Source of the DNA: Basidiobolus meristosporus CBS 931.73
Lineage: Eukaryota > Basidiobolomycota > Basidiobolomycetes > Basidiobolales > Basidiobolaceae
Reading direction: 5' to 3'
Assembly (NCBI GenBank): GCA_002104905.1
Contig: MCFE01000218.1
Coordinates: 1-64,000 of the forward strand
Length of the DNA: 64,000 nucleotides
Shown: positions 33,299-44,102 of the stretch, piece by piece
Layout of the letters: each line of letters opens with the position of its first letter
Numbering within the stretch: position 1 is the stretch's first letter
Notes under the pieces: model-generated
Told to the model about the DNA's origin: nothing
What the model saw: the letters and a program-made list of their open reading frames with translations, nothing else
Database searches by the model: none
Program-made: the position numbers and the translations under genes

Positions 33299-36000
33299 TC
33301 TTTATTTGCTTACCCACTACTACCTTGGGTATTCCACATTTTGTTTGAGTCAAAAAAAACTATGGCCTCCTACTTACTAACCTCTACAAACATATGCGCC
33401 TGCCACAATTGACATACTCTATCACCTCAACTTTACGGCTTTTTAGTATGATACTTGCAAAGTTGCCATATACCTTGTACTGCTGGTAACATATACATCT
33501 TGCAAACATATGCTTGGTTGTTACCACTTCTGCCAGGAATACCTCCTGAATATCTGCAAAGAACTTCTTGGTATTTAGCCAATGTATTCCTTCTCTCTGC
33601 TGGTCTCTAGTCCCCCTTATAGGTGCGCTCTGGCTTTTATTAATGTGAGTTCTGTATTGAGTGGTGTAGAAGTTGGCTTGTGACCATGAGAAATCTGGCA
33701 TATCTTTGTAGAGTTTTCCTGATAAAAATTAGTTGCTTGTTGCACCCAACCCAACTTTGCATTACATAACTGATTACACATGCATTGGGACTGCTTAGCT
33801 TCTTGATGCCATGGGTATAGGTGTCTCCATGTGCACATTTGTCCTCAGTATTTTCCAACTCTTTCTGGCTGTTTGCCATGTGCCAACTCAGCATATCCAT
33901 GACGGACTTGAAGGTAATATTCTTGATGAGATTGCAATATGGTAGTATCTGCAACTTGACTTGTCTTCCTATCTCCCCATACATCTGCTCCATAGGAAAC
34001 TCCCAAAAGGTAAAGCAAGGCCCAATATTCTCCACACACCATGCAAGATGGAGTAGAGAATGGATACAGTTGCAGCAAAGATCTACATGTTCAGCTTTAT
34101 GTTTGTAGTATAGCTGCTCAAATCTCATCACAAACTCCTCACATAACAGCCGTAGATGTGTCTAGTTGGCATTGGTGATCTGCTTCTGGATAAATATTCC
34201 TACAATATTCACATATGACTCCCAATGCTTCCAATGTCCTCTTAGTAGGAACGACTTCAGAACACCACTTGAATAAATACATATCCAGTTCATCCAGTCT
34301 TTGCATTAATATTGTTGCATATGTGTATGAATATTAATTGGAGCCCATGCAAAGTACTTAGGGTGGCAGATACTCCGTAATATCTTACCAATTCTTCAAA
34401 ATTTCTCTGGTTTCTCAAAGATCTCATTTAGCTTGAAATGCCCCATGTACAACTTGGTCATCAGTATAGGGATATTGTTGAAAAGCAAATGCATTGCTCC
34501 CAGTGGAAAGCTTTTGCTCCAACAGTTATCCTCTATTTTAAGTATCTCCGGCTTCCAATTGATTCCATATTCCAGTCAATGGCTTGTAGTGTGCCAACTT
34601 TGCTGCAATTGCATGCTGACTTCTGTACATTCTCTCTGTGGAAAAATGATGTTCTTAGTGCTGGTGTTTGGGTAATAATAATGTATGTGAGTTATGGAGT
34701 AAATCCCCTGGATCTCATACATTTAACAGCAATACCATCCATTGTGCCCAGAAAAACCTACTACGTTGCTGATGGCCAGGGTATCTCCAATGCAGATAAT
34801 AATATGCATGATTACATGAAAGCTGTTTACTGTTATCCCACTGGAAAGCATACAAAATTCATCCAGCAACTGATACAGGTAGCTATCCAGGTTGGACAGT
34901 GATTTAGGCCCAGATACCAGTGAGACTACCATCAGATTATTGCTTTGCTACTGTAAGATGGGCTGCAGATTCATATTGATGAGAATCAGTGGCCAGCAGG
35001 ATTTGCTGGTAGAGTACTTGTTTAATGAGAATCCATCAAGTGCTAAAGCAAAGGCATGGTCATACATACCTTCAAAGTAACCCTTGCTTATTAGCTGCTT
35101 TTAATGTTTGCCATCAAATATATTGGATATGCTGGCGCTTAATTGATACTGAGTGCGGTAATGTATAGTGTTGCAATATTTATTGGACTGCATCAGCTTC
35201 CTCAGACAGGCTATGACCAGAGTATATCCAGAGTGTAAATAATGTTTTCCCTCAATGGTGGTGGATTCCTGACAATTTGGTCACGTTACAATGGTAGCAT
35301 TTTTGGATGTGAACGCCATGCAACTGTTAACACATGCTGGATTCAGGACAGTCTCTGAATCATATGTTGCCCGCCACATGATGGTTGTCCACTTGTACCA
35401 TGTACATGGTAAGTTGCATCCAGGTGTGATTTTGGCAAGAAGTAGTAATAAATCCTTAAAGCCCCCATTACTGATATTGGTGGAAATGTGCCACTTCTCT
35501 AGCCACAACACTACATCATTTACCAGTAGATGGATTACTGGGCTCACTTGGCTCCATAAAGTGTCCTTGGCATCTGTTTCAATGGGTGTTGTCTCATTGC
35601 ATATGGGGATTTGACTGGACTCATACATGGTACTGTTGTTAGGGGAGATAGGCTCAAAATCCATCAGTGAGCCTTCTTTGCCAGAGCTATCACTCTGCAT
35701 GCCATATTTAGAAGGCTGAGGTGAGCCTAAAGGCATCACAAACTCACCTGACTCAGTTTGTGCAAGGTGACAAAGACAGCCAGGTGCCAATATAGAAGTA
35801 TCAACTGGCTGGCAAGATAATGTTGATACAGTAGTGACCAAGGAATGGTCAAATATGACTTGGGTGACAAAACACTGGCTGTGATCCTTGTAATACCTCC
35901 TATGTTGTCTGTGTGCTACATGGCTGAGAGGTTTGCCACAATAGCCACATGGTCTTTCTTCTCTTCTCTTACAGTGTTGAGTCAAAGTAGTCTTGTCCAT
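33299..36000 (-). pseudogene. Tnp2-type (CACTA/EnSpm-like) transposase, copy 1
   Basis: Minus-strand fragments in order from the N terminus: a 239-aa open stretch (36000-35281) with a Cys/His block (CGYCGK...H...C) and an acidic middle; Tnp2-domain pieces (LVSGPKSLSNLDSYLYQLLDE, VVGFSGHNGWYCC; 34932-34723); and a DUF4218-like part (HSLLHLAWCVENIGPCFTFWEF, PMEQMYGEIGRQVK; 34131-33640). This order of Tnp2 then DUF4218 is that of CACTA transposases. Stops and shifts separate the pieces. The C-terminal end of the element lies left of Ty3-1, which inserted into it. A divergent second gene begins 223 bp beyond its start. Confidence 0.8.
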
Positions 36001-36222
36001 GGGGCAAACAGTCTGACCTTCAATAATGTAACACTATTATACCTCTTTTTGGTCAATACTCATTTGAACTTAAGACAGTCTTGTACTTGAGACATTGCAC
36101 CTACACGAATGCAAGATTCAATGATGACCTGCTATAGTAAGCATTATAAATAAAGTTGTGGCACCACATACATATGTATATGTAGCACTATTTCCCCTTT
36201 GGTTTGACCCACTTCAATATAT
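36001..36222. promoter_or_regulatory. Divergent intergenic spacer of the Tnp2-type element
   Basis: About 220 bp between the start of the transposase (minus) and ORF2 (plus), with TATAAATAA and ATATGTATATG motifs. The same spacer recurs, inverted, at about 50.65-50.78 and 60.30-60.50 kb. A shared bidirectional promoter is the natural reading. Confidence 0.5.
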
Positions 36223-37566
36223 ATGCCGCCAAAGAATAAAGCAAAGTTGTCTGGTTCCCAACCAAACCCCACCACTGACGGCAACAGAAGAACAGTTGGA
36301 CAACAGCTTGCTTTGGCATTCAGTGCAACAAGCAGGGCTACATCCAACAAAGGCCCTGTGGATGGTGTGCCCATTGAAGGTAATAATGTAGACTCCTCAG
36401 GCTCTTAGTCAAGTAAGCAATTGAGAACCTTTGTGGAGCCACAAGCTGACTGTTGTGCTCAGACAGACAAGAATGTAGCAAATGCAGTACCCTCAGTTGA
36501 AGACCAGCAAGTGACCATGATAGCATCACTGCCACCCATATTAGCAAGCATGTTGTCAGCTCATACCAAAGCATCATTGAAGCAATTAGGTGCAGTGGCT
36601 GATAGGATAGATGCAATGGCCCAGAGAAATCAGGAAATAGTCCAGAAACAGGATGAGTGGATCAATATCACAGCCAATAATTTAGCTATTTGCCAATGTA
36701 ACAGCAGAGGAACACACAACAGTGCCCAAAGATAAAGCCCACAGAAAAACCTATCACAGCATGGGAGGGAGACAGTGTGGTGTTTATACCCAAGCCTAAA
36801 AATTGAGAGACATCAAAGATCTGTGAAGCTGTTGAACACAATAATCAAGAGTGAGCTAAAATACAAGAGGCTGTCAGAAGTCTAGCATGCCATCAACTTA
36901 AGACTGGCATACCATGGGACCATCAGGAACTCAAGGCCAAGCAGAATGCACTTGTCTTGTTCCGTGAGCATTATCCTGGACTCAAATGGGCAAATGGATT
37001 TTGGGCCAGCATTGGTATGCTAAGAAAGTATCTTAAGAATAGCAGCAACTATCAAAGGCAGAAAAACAAGGGTGCCATGGCTAAAAACCAGTGGCTTCCT
37101 CAAGACCCTGTTACAAGCAGGGCCAAAAGCTCCAGACAAGCATCAAAGAGATGTCAGGTAGCTGAACAAGTGCCAATTAGGGATAAGCAGGCAGACATTG
37201 ATGCACCATCACAACATTTATCAAGAAAAAAGCATGGTACCACTCAAGAAGCACCCAGTCAAAGTAGCAGTGAAGGTCCTGCCAGTGATAAAACTAGCAG
37301 CTTTACAGGAACCCATCACAACTGCAGTTGAGAGTTCAAAACAGATGGAAAAGAAATGTCAGGTTGTCAGAAGAGTACCAGCAAGGGACAAGCAGGCCAA
37401 AACAGATGCGTCAGAGCAGAACTAATCAGGGAGAAAATGTAGTTCTTTACAAAAAGCACTCAGACAAAGTAGCAGTGAAAGACCTGGCAGTAATAAAGGA
37501 AAAGGTCAAGGGAAAAATGTCTACACAAGCCTGAGACAGCAAGGCCGGCAAAAAAAACTGCAGTTC

Positions 37567-38670
37567 TGTGGTAATGGAAGGTATTCAATTACTACAATAT
37601 CTCAAAACCAACATTGCACTCATTCCTTTATTTTGCTTTTTGCTATTGTAACACACAAGTTTCAAATTACAGCTCATTTGAAGCAGTACCTAAGGAGTTA
37701 TGACCACAAGAGTCCAATTATTATATATATACTAGGCCACTATTGCTAGGATTACTATGGTGCCTTCAATTGCGTGTAACTTTCAAACCAGCCAATTAAA
37801 ATCACGTGAGATTTTCACAGGTGCTGCGCCTATGTCCAATCTGTGCCACTGCAAAATTTTAGCTTTGCATTATGTGTATTGCTTGCGCAATTGTCCAAAA
37901 ACTTTGATCCTTCAGAAATTTCATATGTATGACTTCCCCAGCTGAAAAATAAAAGAGAGCCTCTCTTTCCAGAATCTCCACACTACAATTACAAGCTTAA
38001 AGGTTATAAGACTTCCCCTGCATCACTTGCACTGTTGAGTATTCTGACTTTAATTAGTACTACATCAGTAAAGAGACTGCAAAGCACACAAGAATCCAAT
38101 CTGAGTTCTACAAGAAACCACCACTTTTCTGTCAGAAAAGTCCCCTCTAAGAAGCCCCTTTAGAGACCCCTCTAAGAAACCCCTTGACTCTAAAGTAGCC
38201 CCTGTAGGCACCCCTTTAGGCACCCCTTTAGTGTAAAGTCCACTTTAGAGACTACTAGAAGAAGCCCCTTTACTCTAAAGACACCCCTTTGGACACTCCT
38301 TTGGGTCTAAAGTTCCCTTTAGAGACTTCCACAACACACCCCTTTAGGTTAAAGGGGAGTTCAGAATTTCCATATTAGATAATACTTTCTCAGAAAGGAA
38401 AGTGACTTCCAAATAAGGAAAAGCTACTATAAAAGTAAATAAGCCCATTAGTTGACAGAAGGTCAGAACACTGCTGTAGAAGTGAGCAACACTGTCTAGA
38501 GTATATTTTAAGCCTAAGATTGTGGATATTAGTGAAAGTTATATCTTCTATTGGTATATCAAACTCCCAATAGACTATTTTGGTATTAGCATAATGAAAG
38601 TTGTTGTATATTGTTGATTAGCCTCTACATTGTAGAACAAGCCCCAAACTAATCATACTACAACACAACA
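37567..38670 (+). mobile_element. LTR-like element C1, inserted in ORF2
   Basis: Ends TGTGGTAATGG and ACAACACAACA (TG...CA), 4-bp duplication GTTC (37563-37566, 38671-38674). The uninterrupted site exists in the ORF2 copy near 59.56 kb (CTGCAGTTCTTGCCAATTA, inverse strand). A TATA tract (about 37717-37731) and AATAAA (about 37945) fit an LTR. The interior (about 38130-38360) is a degenerate array of CCCCTTTA/CTCTAAAG units. No ORF. Confidence 0.85.
38130..38360. repeat. CCCCTTTA / CTCTAAAG degenerate minisatellite inside C1
   Basis: More than ten irregular units of CCCCTTTA(G/C), ACCCCTTT and CTCTAAAG occur in about 230 bp; CTTTAGAG and CTCTAAAG are mutually complementary. The same array occurs inverted in C2 (about 47540-47770) and is missing from the 650-bp copy C3. 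Confidence 0.75.
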
Positions 38671-39108
38671 GTTCTTGCCAATTAATGCCACAAGCCAGGA
38701 ACAGACTGAATCCATCATAGCCAAGAAGTATTACCAACAAGCAAACAGCTGGTTTCACAAGAGTTGGAAGCACAGCCAGTTGAGCTACACTCCAGCAAGG
38801 TGGATGAGTTTGCTAAAAAAGGCAACTTGTCTACCACAGCCTCCACATCCTCCATTATTGACAGAGTGGAAATCCCACTGATAGACAAGGCTACAACATT
38901 AAGAGCTCAAAAGACTATCACAATGCCATCAGTGGAGTTTTGGAACATTAATAGGCACACCAAGAGGTTGCAGCACTTCTTCAAGAGCAGCATTCAAGAA
39001 AATGTACTGGAATCTCGCAAGGATTTATTGCAAAGACTGGCAGATGAGGTGCTAGACCTTGCAGTGTTGGCTAAAGACCAGGATGTGTGGGAACCAGTGA
39101 ATGAATAA

Positions 39109-39736
39109 TGGCATAAAGCTGTTGGGTTCCTGCCAAAGTCATGGAACCAGAGCGCTACAGTAGAAATACTTATTGAGTGGTGTGTTTTAATGTAGTTACT
39201 TGTTGAGTGTGGGGTTGGGCTTAATGTTAGTGTAGGGTATAGGGACTTGTATAGGCCAATACAACTAGCAATTGAGGCACAACTGAAGTTTCAATGGAAA
39301 TAAATCAGTTTGTACATATGAGAAGTAAGAGAAACAGTTGAGTCAGAAAGTAAGGAGTGTGAAAAAGAGGCAATAGCCAATCAATGCACACAAACATAGG
39401 AGGTGATAGAGTGTCCAGGATAGAAAGTGAGCAAATTGGCAGGGAACCAATCAAAAGCCACATATACATTGTTGTGATGAGAAATTTTAACCAAGCTTTT
39501 TGTGAAATCTGGGGTGCAATTATTTTTCAACAACTATGGACAGTGTCCTGACAGGATTAGTACCTCTTAGTCATGGGACTTTAACTTTGTGACAGCCTTT
39601 TGATGGGATCATCTTAATATCTTTCATAGGGTCCATTACTGATATTGGTGGGAACATGCCACTACTCCAGTCACAACAATGAATCATTCACTAGCAAATA
39701 GGCTAGTAAGAGGACAAAAGTTTAGTAGTGACTAAT
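39109..39736. repeat. Downstream part of Tnp2-type copy 1
   Basis: This is non-coding DNA after ORF2. It is repeated in inverse orientation at 43143-43630 and 58.87-59.34 kb. The last ~120 bp (ACTGATATTGGTGGGAACATG) resemble transposase DNA at 35.46 kb, so the element itself is rearranged. It ends at the Harbinger insertion. Confidence 0.6.
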
Positions 39737-39919
39737 AGACTTGTTCCGTTCGATAGTGCCACATAGTGCCAGCCGGTTTATAGTGCCGGATTGATCTGGC
39801 ACTCTACGGCACTATCTGGCACTATAATTTCTACCATGATGCCAGTGGTATGATACAGTTACTGGTAATTTTACTCAATCTTACTTATGTTGCTCAGAAT
39901 AGTGCTTTCCTTGCTTTAT

Positions 39920-40804
39920 TTACTCTTCATAATGCTCCAGACACATTTCTCTCAGTGGATGTCTTCTTGTATGAACATACTGTGCATTAATAAGTATCTT
40001 AACTATTTTACCTATTCTGCTGTTTTCACCTATATATGACTTTCCTCTGTATTGACCTGCCAATATGCTGAATCTCTTCAGATATCCAAATGTGTGCTCT
40101 ACCCTTACTCTGAAATGATTAAATATCTCATTGTAGAGCTTCTGCTTCCTGCTAAGCACACCATTCCTTGGCTTCCTATAAGCTGTAATACATCCTAATC
40201 TCTGACAATCCTCTCCTATATAGGCCAAGTCTGCCATACATTTCTCCCCTCTACTGAATTCAGGATGATTCTCTACCCAGAGTGCTTTGTCATGCCTACT
40301 TCCAGCAAATGGCCCACTAAACCAGATGTTGTTACCCTCAATGTCAGACAGTGCTTGAAACTTCACACAGTGTGCCTTGTACTTGCCAGAATAAAAGTGC
40401 CTTTGCCCTCTAGAAGGTCTGTTAATCCTCACTGGGAAGGTATCCAAAATACTCCTGATATGGAACCTGTTGCTGAGCACTCTGGGATATGGAAGTCTAT
40501 TGGAGCTTCTGAACCTAGTATTCCAAGCTTGCTCTAAGTCATTCATACCCTCTGCGAGGTGGTTCTCCATTGCTGTCAGCTGGGAATGAAAGCTTCTAGG
40601 ACTTTTGTTGCCATGGATGGTGGGATGAAACCTTGTAGGGCAATAGTTGTTGTAATAGCAGAGAAGCTTAACAAGGGATCTCCTTGAGTAGATTGGGGTT
40701 GATGGTCCACAGTACTTGGAATAGATCTCCTCCAGTGTGTCAAAAGGAAATCCAGTGGTAGTGATGGGATTGATGAGAAAAGACCATTCAGATGAGTAAG
40801 TCAT
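39920..40804 (-). CDS. PIF/Harbinger transposase (DDE_Tnp_4 type), open
   Basis: 294 aa, uninterrupted from ATG 40804. Catalytic-fold landmarks: D121 in SILDTFPVRINRP, the YSGKYKAHCVKFQ block, D172 in GSRHDKALW, D192 in MADLAYIG and E236 in VEHTFGYLKRF. These give the D...D...E order with about 44 residues between the last two. Length fits compact fungal Harbinger transposases, although an upstream exon could be missing. It is probably the only potentially functional transposase in the window. It would need the partner ORF in cis or trans, since Harbinger systems use a second DNA-binding protein for nuclear import and end recognition. Confidence 0.88.
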   Translation of the reverse strand: MTYSSEWSFLINPITTTGFPFDTLEEIYSKYCGPSTPIYSRRSLVKLLCYYNNYCPTRFHPTIHGNKSPRSFHSQLTAMENHLAEGMNDLEQAWNTRFRSSNRLPYPRVLSNRFHIRSILDTFPVRINRPSRGQRHFYSGKYKAHCVKFQALSDIEGNNIWFSGPFAGSRHDKALWVENHPEFSRGEKCMADLAYIGEDCQRLGCITAYRKPRNGVLSRKQKLYNEIFNHFRVRVEHTFGYLKRFSILAGQYRGKSYIGENSRIGKIVKILINAQYVHTRRHPLREMCLEHYEE

Positions 40805-41163
40805 ATTAAAATTGATGGATGATTGTATGGAGGTGGTTTGAATTGATTTGGCACAATCTGCATTATTTATCTGATTTTTAACACATTATGGTTAGATCTC
40901 CATCAATTGCCATGTATCCCATCATTATGTCGCAAAAATCATCCGCAAACAATGCCTTGGTACTTTTATTGATGCTTTAATCATAGGTCTATAATCAAAT
41001 AGGAAATCTGCGATTGATGTGATCTGATCCGTGTCAACGCAATCCAAGATGCATCATGCATAATATATGGAAAATTCAACAATCACTTTAGTTTTCATAT
41101 ATATTTCATATAAGACCAGATTGATGCCAATATACTGCTGTATAAGTATCCAAATCCGTTGCT

Positions 41164-42396
41164 ATGGTCCCCATACCAAGCCTCAACTCATCTTTAGTAC
41201 AACCCAGACAAAACCCATCCCCCAGCTCACAAGTGCGGTCCAGACCGGAAAAGTCAATGTCGGATCCGTTCGAGTTCTTGCCAAATGATTTTAGTATGGC
41301 CCAAGTGTCTATGATAAGCCTTCATACAGATATTTGGGCACTACTGATTAATCTAGCAGAACTAGATACCTCAGAGAGTCGACAAAGATGGAAAAATTTG
41401 AGTAGAAAGCTGTGGCATGAGTTCTACATCAAGATGCCAGCCAATGTATGTAAAAAGATATATAACAAGACAAGTATTGAAATCAAGAATGAGCTGAGAG
41501 TGAGGGGATTTGACAAGGAAGCCACGCGGGAACAATTCCGCGCGCAATTTGCACAGTACGGGCCGGACGCGTCCGTTTGTGCCTCAACTTTGGGAACCAA
41601 AAAGATTTTGAATGAGTTTTTGCCTCAAATGACTAATGTACTACGTGATATATTAGTAGAGCTAAGTGGCTTCCGAGAGCAATATACACAGGACTCATCC
41701 AGGCAACAGCTCCAAAGTATCAGACAGAGGGTAAGTGAATACCTTGAGGAATCAGATGGTGAGCTTCAGGAGGAAGAATACAGACCGCAAGCAACATTGT
41801 CCAGATTGCGCCAGCACGCCTTGCTGGATTTCCTACCATCTCTTGCAACCACAGCGTGCCGGCGCACGTCAGTCCAGACTACACCAACACCCTTTACCAG
41901 AACGCCCCGCGTCAAGTCAAGGCGCGCGCTTCAGAGCAAAACTACCAGAACCCACCAAACTGCTCATTTAGACACAAGTCCATTGGAGCGGACCAAGCCG
42001 CATCAACATGCAGCATCACATTGAACTCAGCCAAGGGCCATCTCAACGCGTCAAGGCGCGCATGCGCGTGCCGTTTTGCCTGACCATCAGCAAGTTACTT
42101 CTGGTGAACTGACTGATGATGACCAACATGAAGTGACTCAACCACCGGAGCCCTTGGCAAGTAAAAGAACGCGTCAGCGCGTGGCACTACAGGCCGGTTC
42201 AGTTGGTTCAGTCGGAGCAATTCAGCGCGGCCAAGCTGCAGCATCGCACTCATCAACTAGGAGGCAAAATACTGACTACAAATACACAAGTAGCCAAGAT
42301 GATAGTCAGCCAGGAAGTAGTATAGGTGTGCTAAGTGAGTCACTACCAAATGCTTCAGTAGTAATCCCTGTGAGAAAAAAACCCAGGAGAAGATGA
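41164..42396 (+). pseudogene. Harb-1 second ORF, one in-frame TGA
   Basis: Divergent from the transposase. 286 codons from ATG 41164, a single TGA at 42022-42024, then the same frame continues to 42396 (about 410 codons in total). The first part looks structured (SESRQRWKNLSRKLWHEF, VCKKIYNKTSIEIKNEL); the rest is Arg/Ser/Gln/Thr-rich, basic, ending KKPRRR. The TGA sits in CATTGAACT; CGA to TGA by CpG decay would explain it. Harbinger elements normally carry a Myb/SANT-like partner in this position; I cannot see a clear SANT motif, so the match is positional. A read-through or shorter functional version is not excluded. Confidence 0.7.
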
Positions 42397-43132
42397 TGCA
42401 ATTGCTTTGAATTGCTCACATTTGTAATGATCCCGACAACCCTTTTTTTTTGCGATCCAAATCAAGCCATCGCAAATCAGTGATCATCAAATTTTTGATT
42501 TAAGTAATATTAAGGTTGTCTCACATTTGAGACAGAACCCCTATAAATAAACACCCTGCATATATATACGTCATCTGTAATACCAGTGCAGCTATTGGAT
42601 CTGTTTTGCACCTACACAATTGCTTGCGTGCTAGCTATGACACCTTGCCCAATCACTAGGATCAGGGATTTACTTGCTCAATGGGCTAAATGGGATATTT
42701 GATGGCAAATCAGGTAGCTTTTTCAGTAGTCAATGAGCCAATTGGGGGCTGCCAGCTTCAGGATACTTTTGGACCAATTAGCCACTGAGATACCGTCCAA
42801 TTGGAGTGAGGGTAACCAAAATGGTAAGTATCAGTGTAGTTTATAGTGTGATACACGTTTATTTCCATTTACATTAAAGAAACATATCCAAATACCGGAT
42901 TTTACCTGCCATTATAGCGGTATCCAATCGCGCACGTGATGCAAGCATTACGAGTTGGCGCGATCATCCGCGCCAACCTCATTGTGTCAGATTGTGCCAT
43001 AGTGTGTGAGATTGTCCTGCATAGTGCGAAATCGTCCAAGAACGATCCTGCCTTCTGGTAGCTATAATATTGCGCCCAATTGTTCTTTGCAACCGCGGAT
43101 CACGCCGCGCGCCCTGGCACGGCACGATGGAA
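42397..43132. other. Harb-1 non-coding right part
   Basis: It holds the ORF2 3' region and subterminal sequence. Its CpG-rich stretch at 42.9-43.13 kb (CGCGATCATCCGCGCC and others) contrasts with the CpG-free homologous part of Harb-2 near 46.92-47.13 kb. Confidence 0.6.
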
Positions 43133-43142
43133 CAAGTCTAAT

Positions 43143-44102
43143 GATCATATGAGAAATAATTGCAATGATCCTGTTAAATGGCTGCCACAAAATTTAAATC
43201 CCATAACTAAGAGGTATTGATGGTGTGTGGACACTGTGTAAGGGCTGTCAAATGAAAAACACCTCAGATTTCACAAAAGCTTAGTCAAAAGTTTTCATTT
43301 AAACAATACCAAAGTGTCTTTTGATTGGGTCTTTGCCAATTTCTATCTTTCTGATCCTGGACACTCAATCACCTCCTACATTTGGGTAAACTTATGGCTA
43401 TTGCCTATTTTCACACACCTTGCTTCCTGACTCAAACAACACTCCTACTTTTCATGCATTCAGATTAGTTTTTTTTTGGTTCAATCTTCATTTTTAACAT
43501 AGTTGCCAAATAGCAAACCCAATTGCTTTATGTCATTGATAATTCACTGATTCCCACATGTCCTGATCTTCAGCCAACATCACAAGGTCTAGCACCTCAT
43601 CAGCCAGTCTTTGCAATAAATCCTTGCAATATTATATTATACTTTGGTGAACACTGCACTTGCAGAAGTGCAGCAACCTTATACTGTATCTATCAATATT
43701 CCAAAGTTCCACTGTAGGCATTATGCTAATCTTCTGAGCACTTGATGTTGATGCTTTGTCTGTCAGAGGGATATTCACTCTGTCCACAATGGAGGTTGTG
43801 GAGGCTGTGGTAGACAGATTGCCTTTCTCTACAAACTCATCTACCTCACTAATATGTAACTCAACTGGCTGCACTTCCAACTCTTAAGACAACAGCTGTT
43901 GTCTTCTTGGTGATTCTTCTTTGCTGCTATGGCATTCAGCCTGTTTTAGGCTGACAGCATTAAATAGCAAGAACAGTAGTTTTTTTCTCATGCTTCCCTG
44001 TCTTGGGCTTAGGGACACTTACTTCCTTGTACCTTTGCCTTTATCACCTCCAGGTCTTTAACTGCTACCTTGTTCATGTGCCTCTTATATTGTACTCTAT
44101 TC
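43143..44102 (-). pseudogene. ORF2 of Tnp2-type copy 3, C-terminal part (inverted orientation)
   Basis: Minus-strand peptides QPVELHISEVDEFVEKGNLS (43880-43632) and NKVAVKDLEVIKAKV (about 44090-44020) correspond to the C-terminal and middle parts of ORF2 in copy 1. 43143-43630 is its downstream DNA. The copy is interrupted at about 44103 by Harb-2 and resumes beyond 48.4 kb. Confidence 0.7.

Larger units (their letters stand above)
36223..39108 (+). pseudogene. ORF2 of the Tnp2-type element, copy 1 (unknown function)
   Basis: It starts MPPKNKAKLSGSQPNPTTDG. One TAG (36406) and frame changes interrupt it. A conserved block reads LVLFREHYPGLKWANGFWAS then IGMLRKYLKNS (36945-37050). A Lys/Ser/Gln-rich region with internally repeated phrases (RCQVAEQVPIRDKQADID; similar phrases near 37350 and 37450) follows. 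The C-terminal part is QPVELHSSKVDEFAKKGNLS to DVWEPVNE (38770-39108). A 1,104-bp LTR-like insertion (37567-38670) splits it. Homologues lie on the minus strand at 43.6-50.6 and 59.3-60.3 kb, always divergent from the transposase. I do not recognise a domain; an accessory DNA-binding role like plant TnpA is only an analogy. Confidence 0.7.
39737..43139. mobile_element. PIF/Harbinger DNA transposon Harb-1, nearly intact
   Basis: 3,403 bp with terminal inverted repeats starting AGACTTGTTCC (39737 onward; reverse complement ending at 43139) and continuing imperfectly as ATAGTGCC...GTGCCAG. It is flanked by a 3-bp duplication AAT (39734-39736, 43140-43142). It holds the two genes typical of the superfamily in divergent orientation: transposase (minus) and a second ORF (plus). 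Unlike its surroundings it retains many CpGs (ends and 41.5-43.1 kb). A decayed relative lies at about 44103-47145. Confidence 0.93.

Noticed and set aside
38130-38360. CRISPR-like array (CCCCTTTA repeats)
   Set aside because: Units are short, degenerate and without uniform spacers; it is a minisatellite inside an LTR-like element in a eukaryotic genome.
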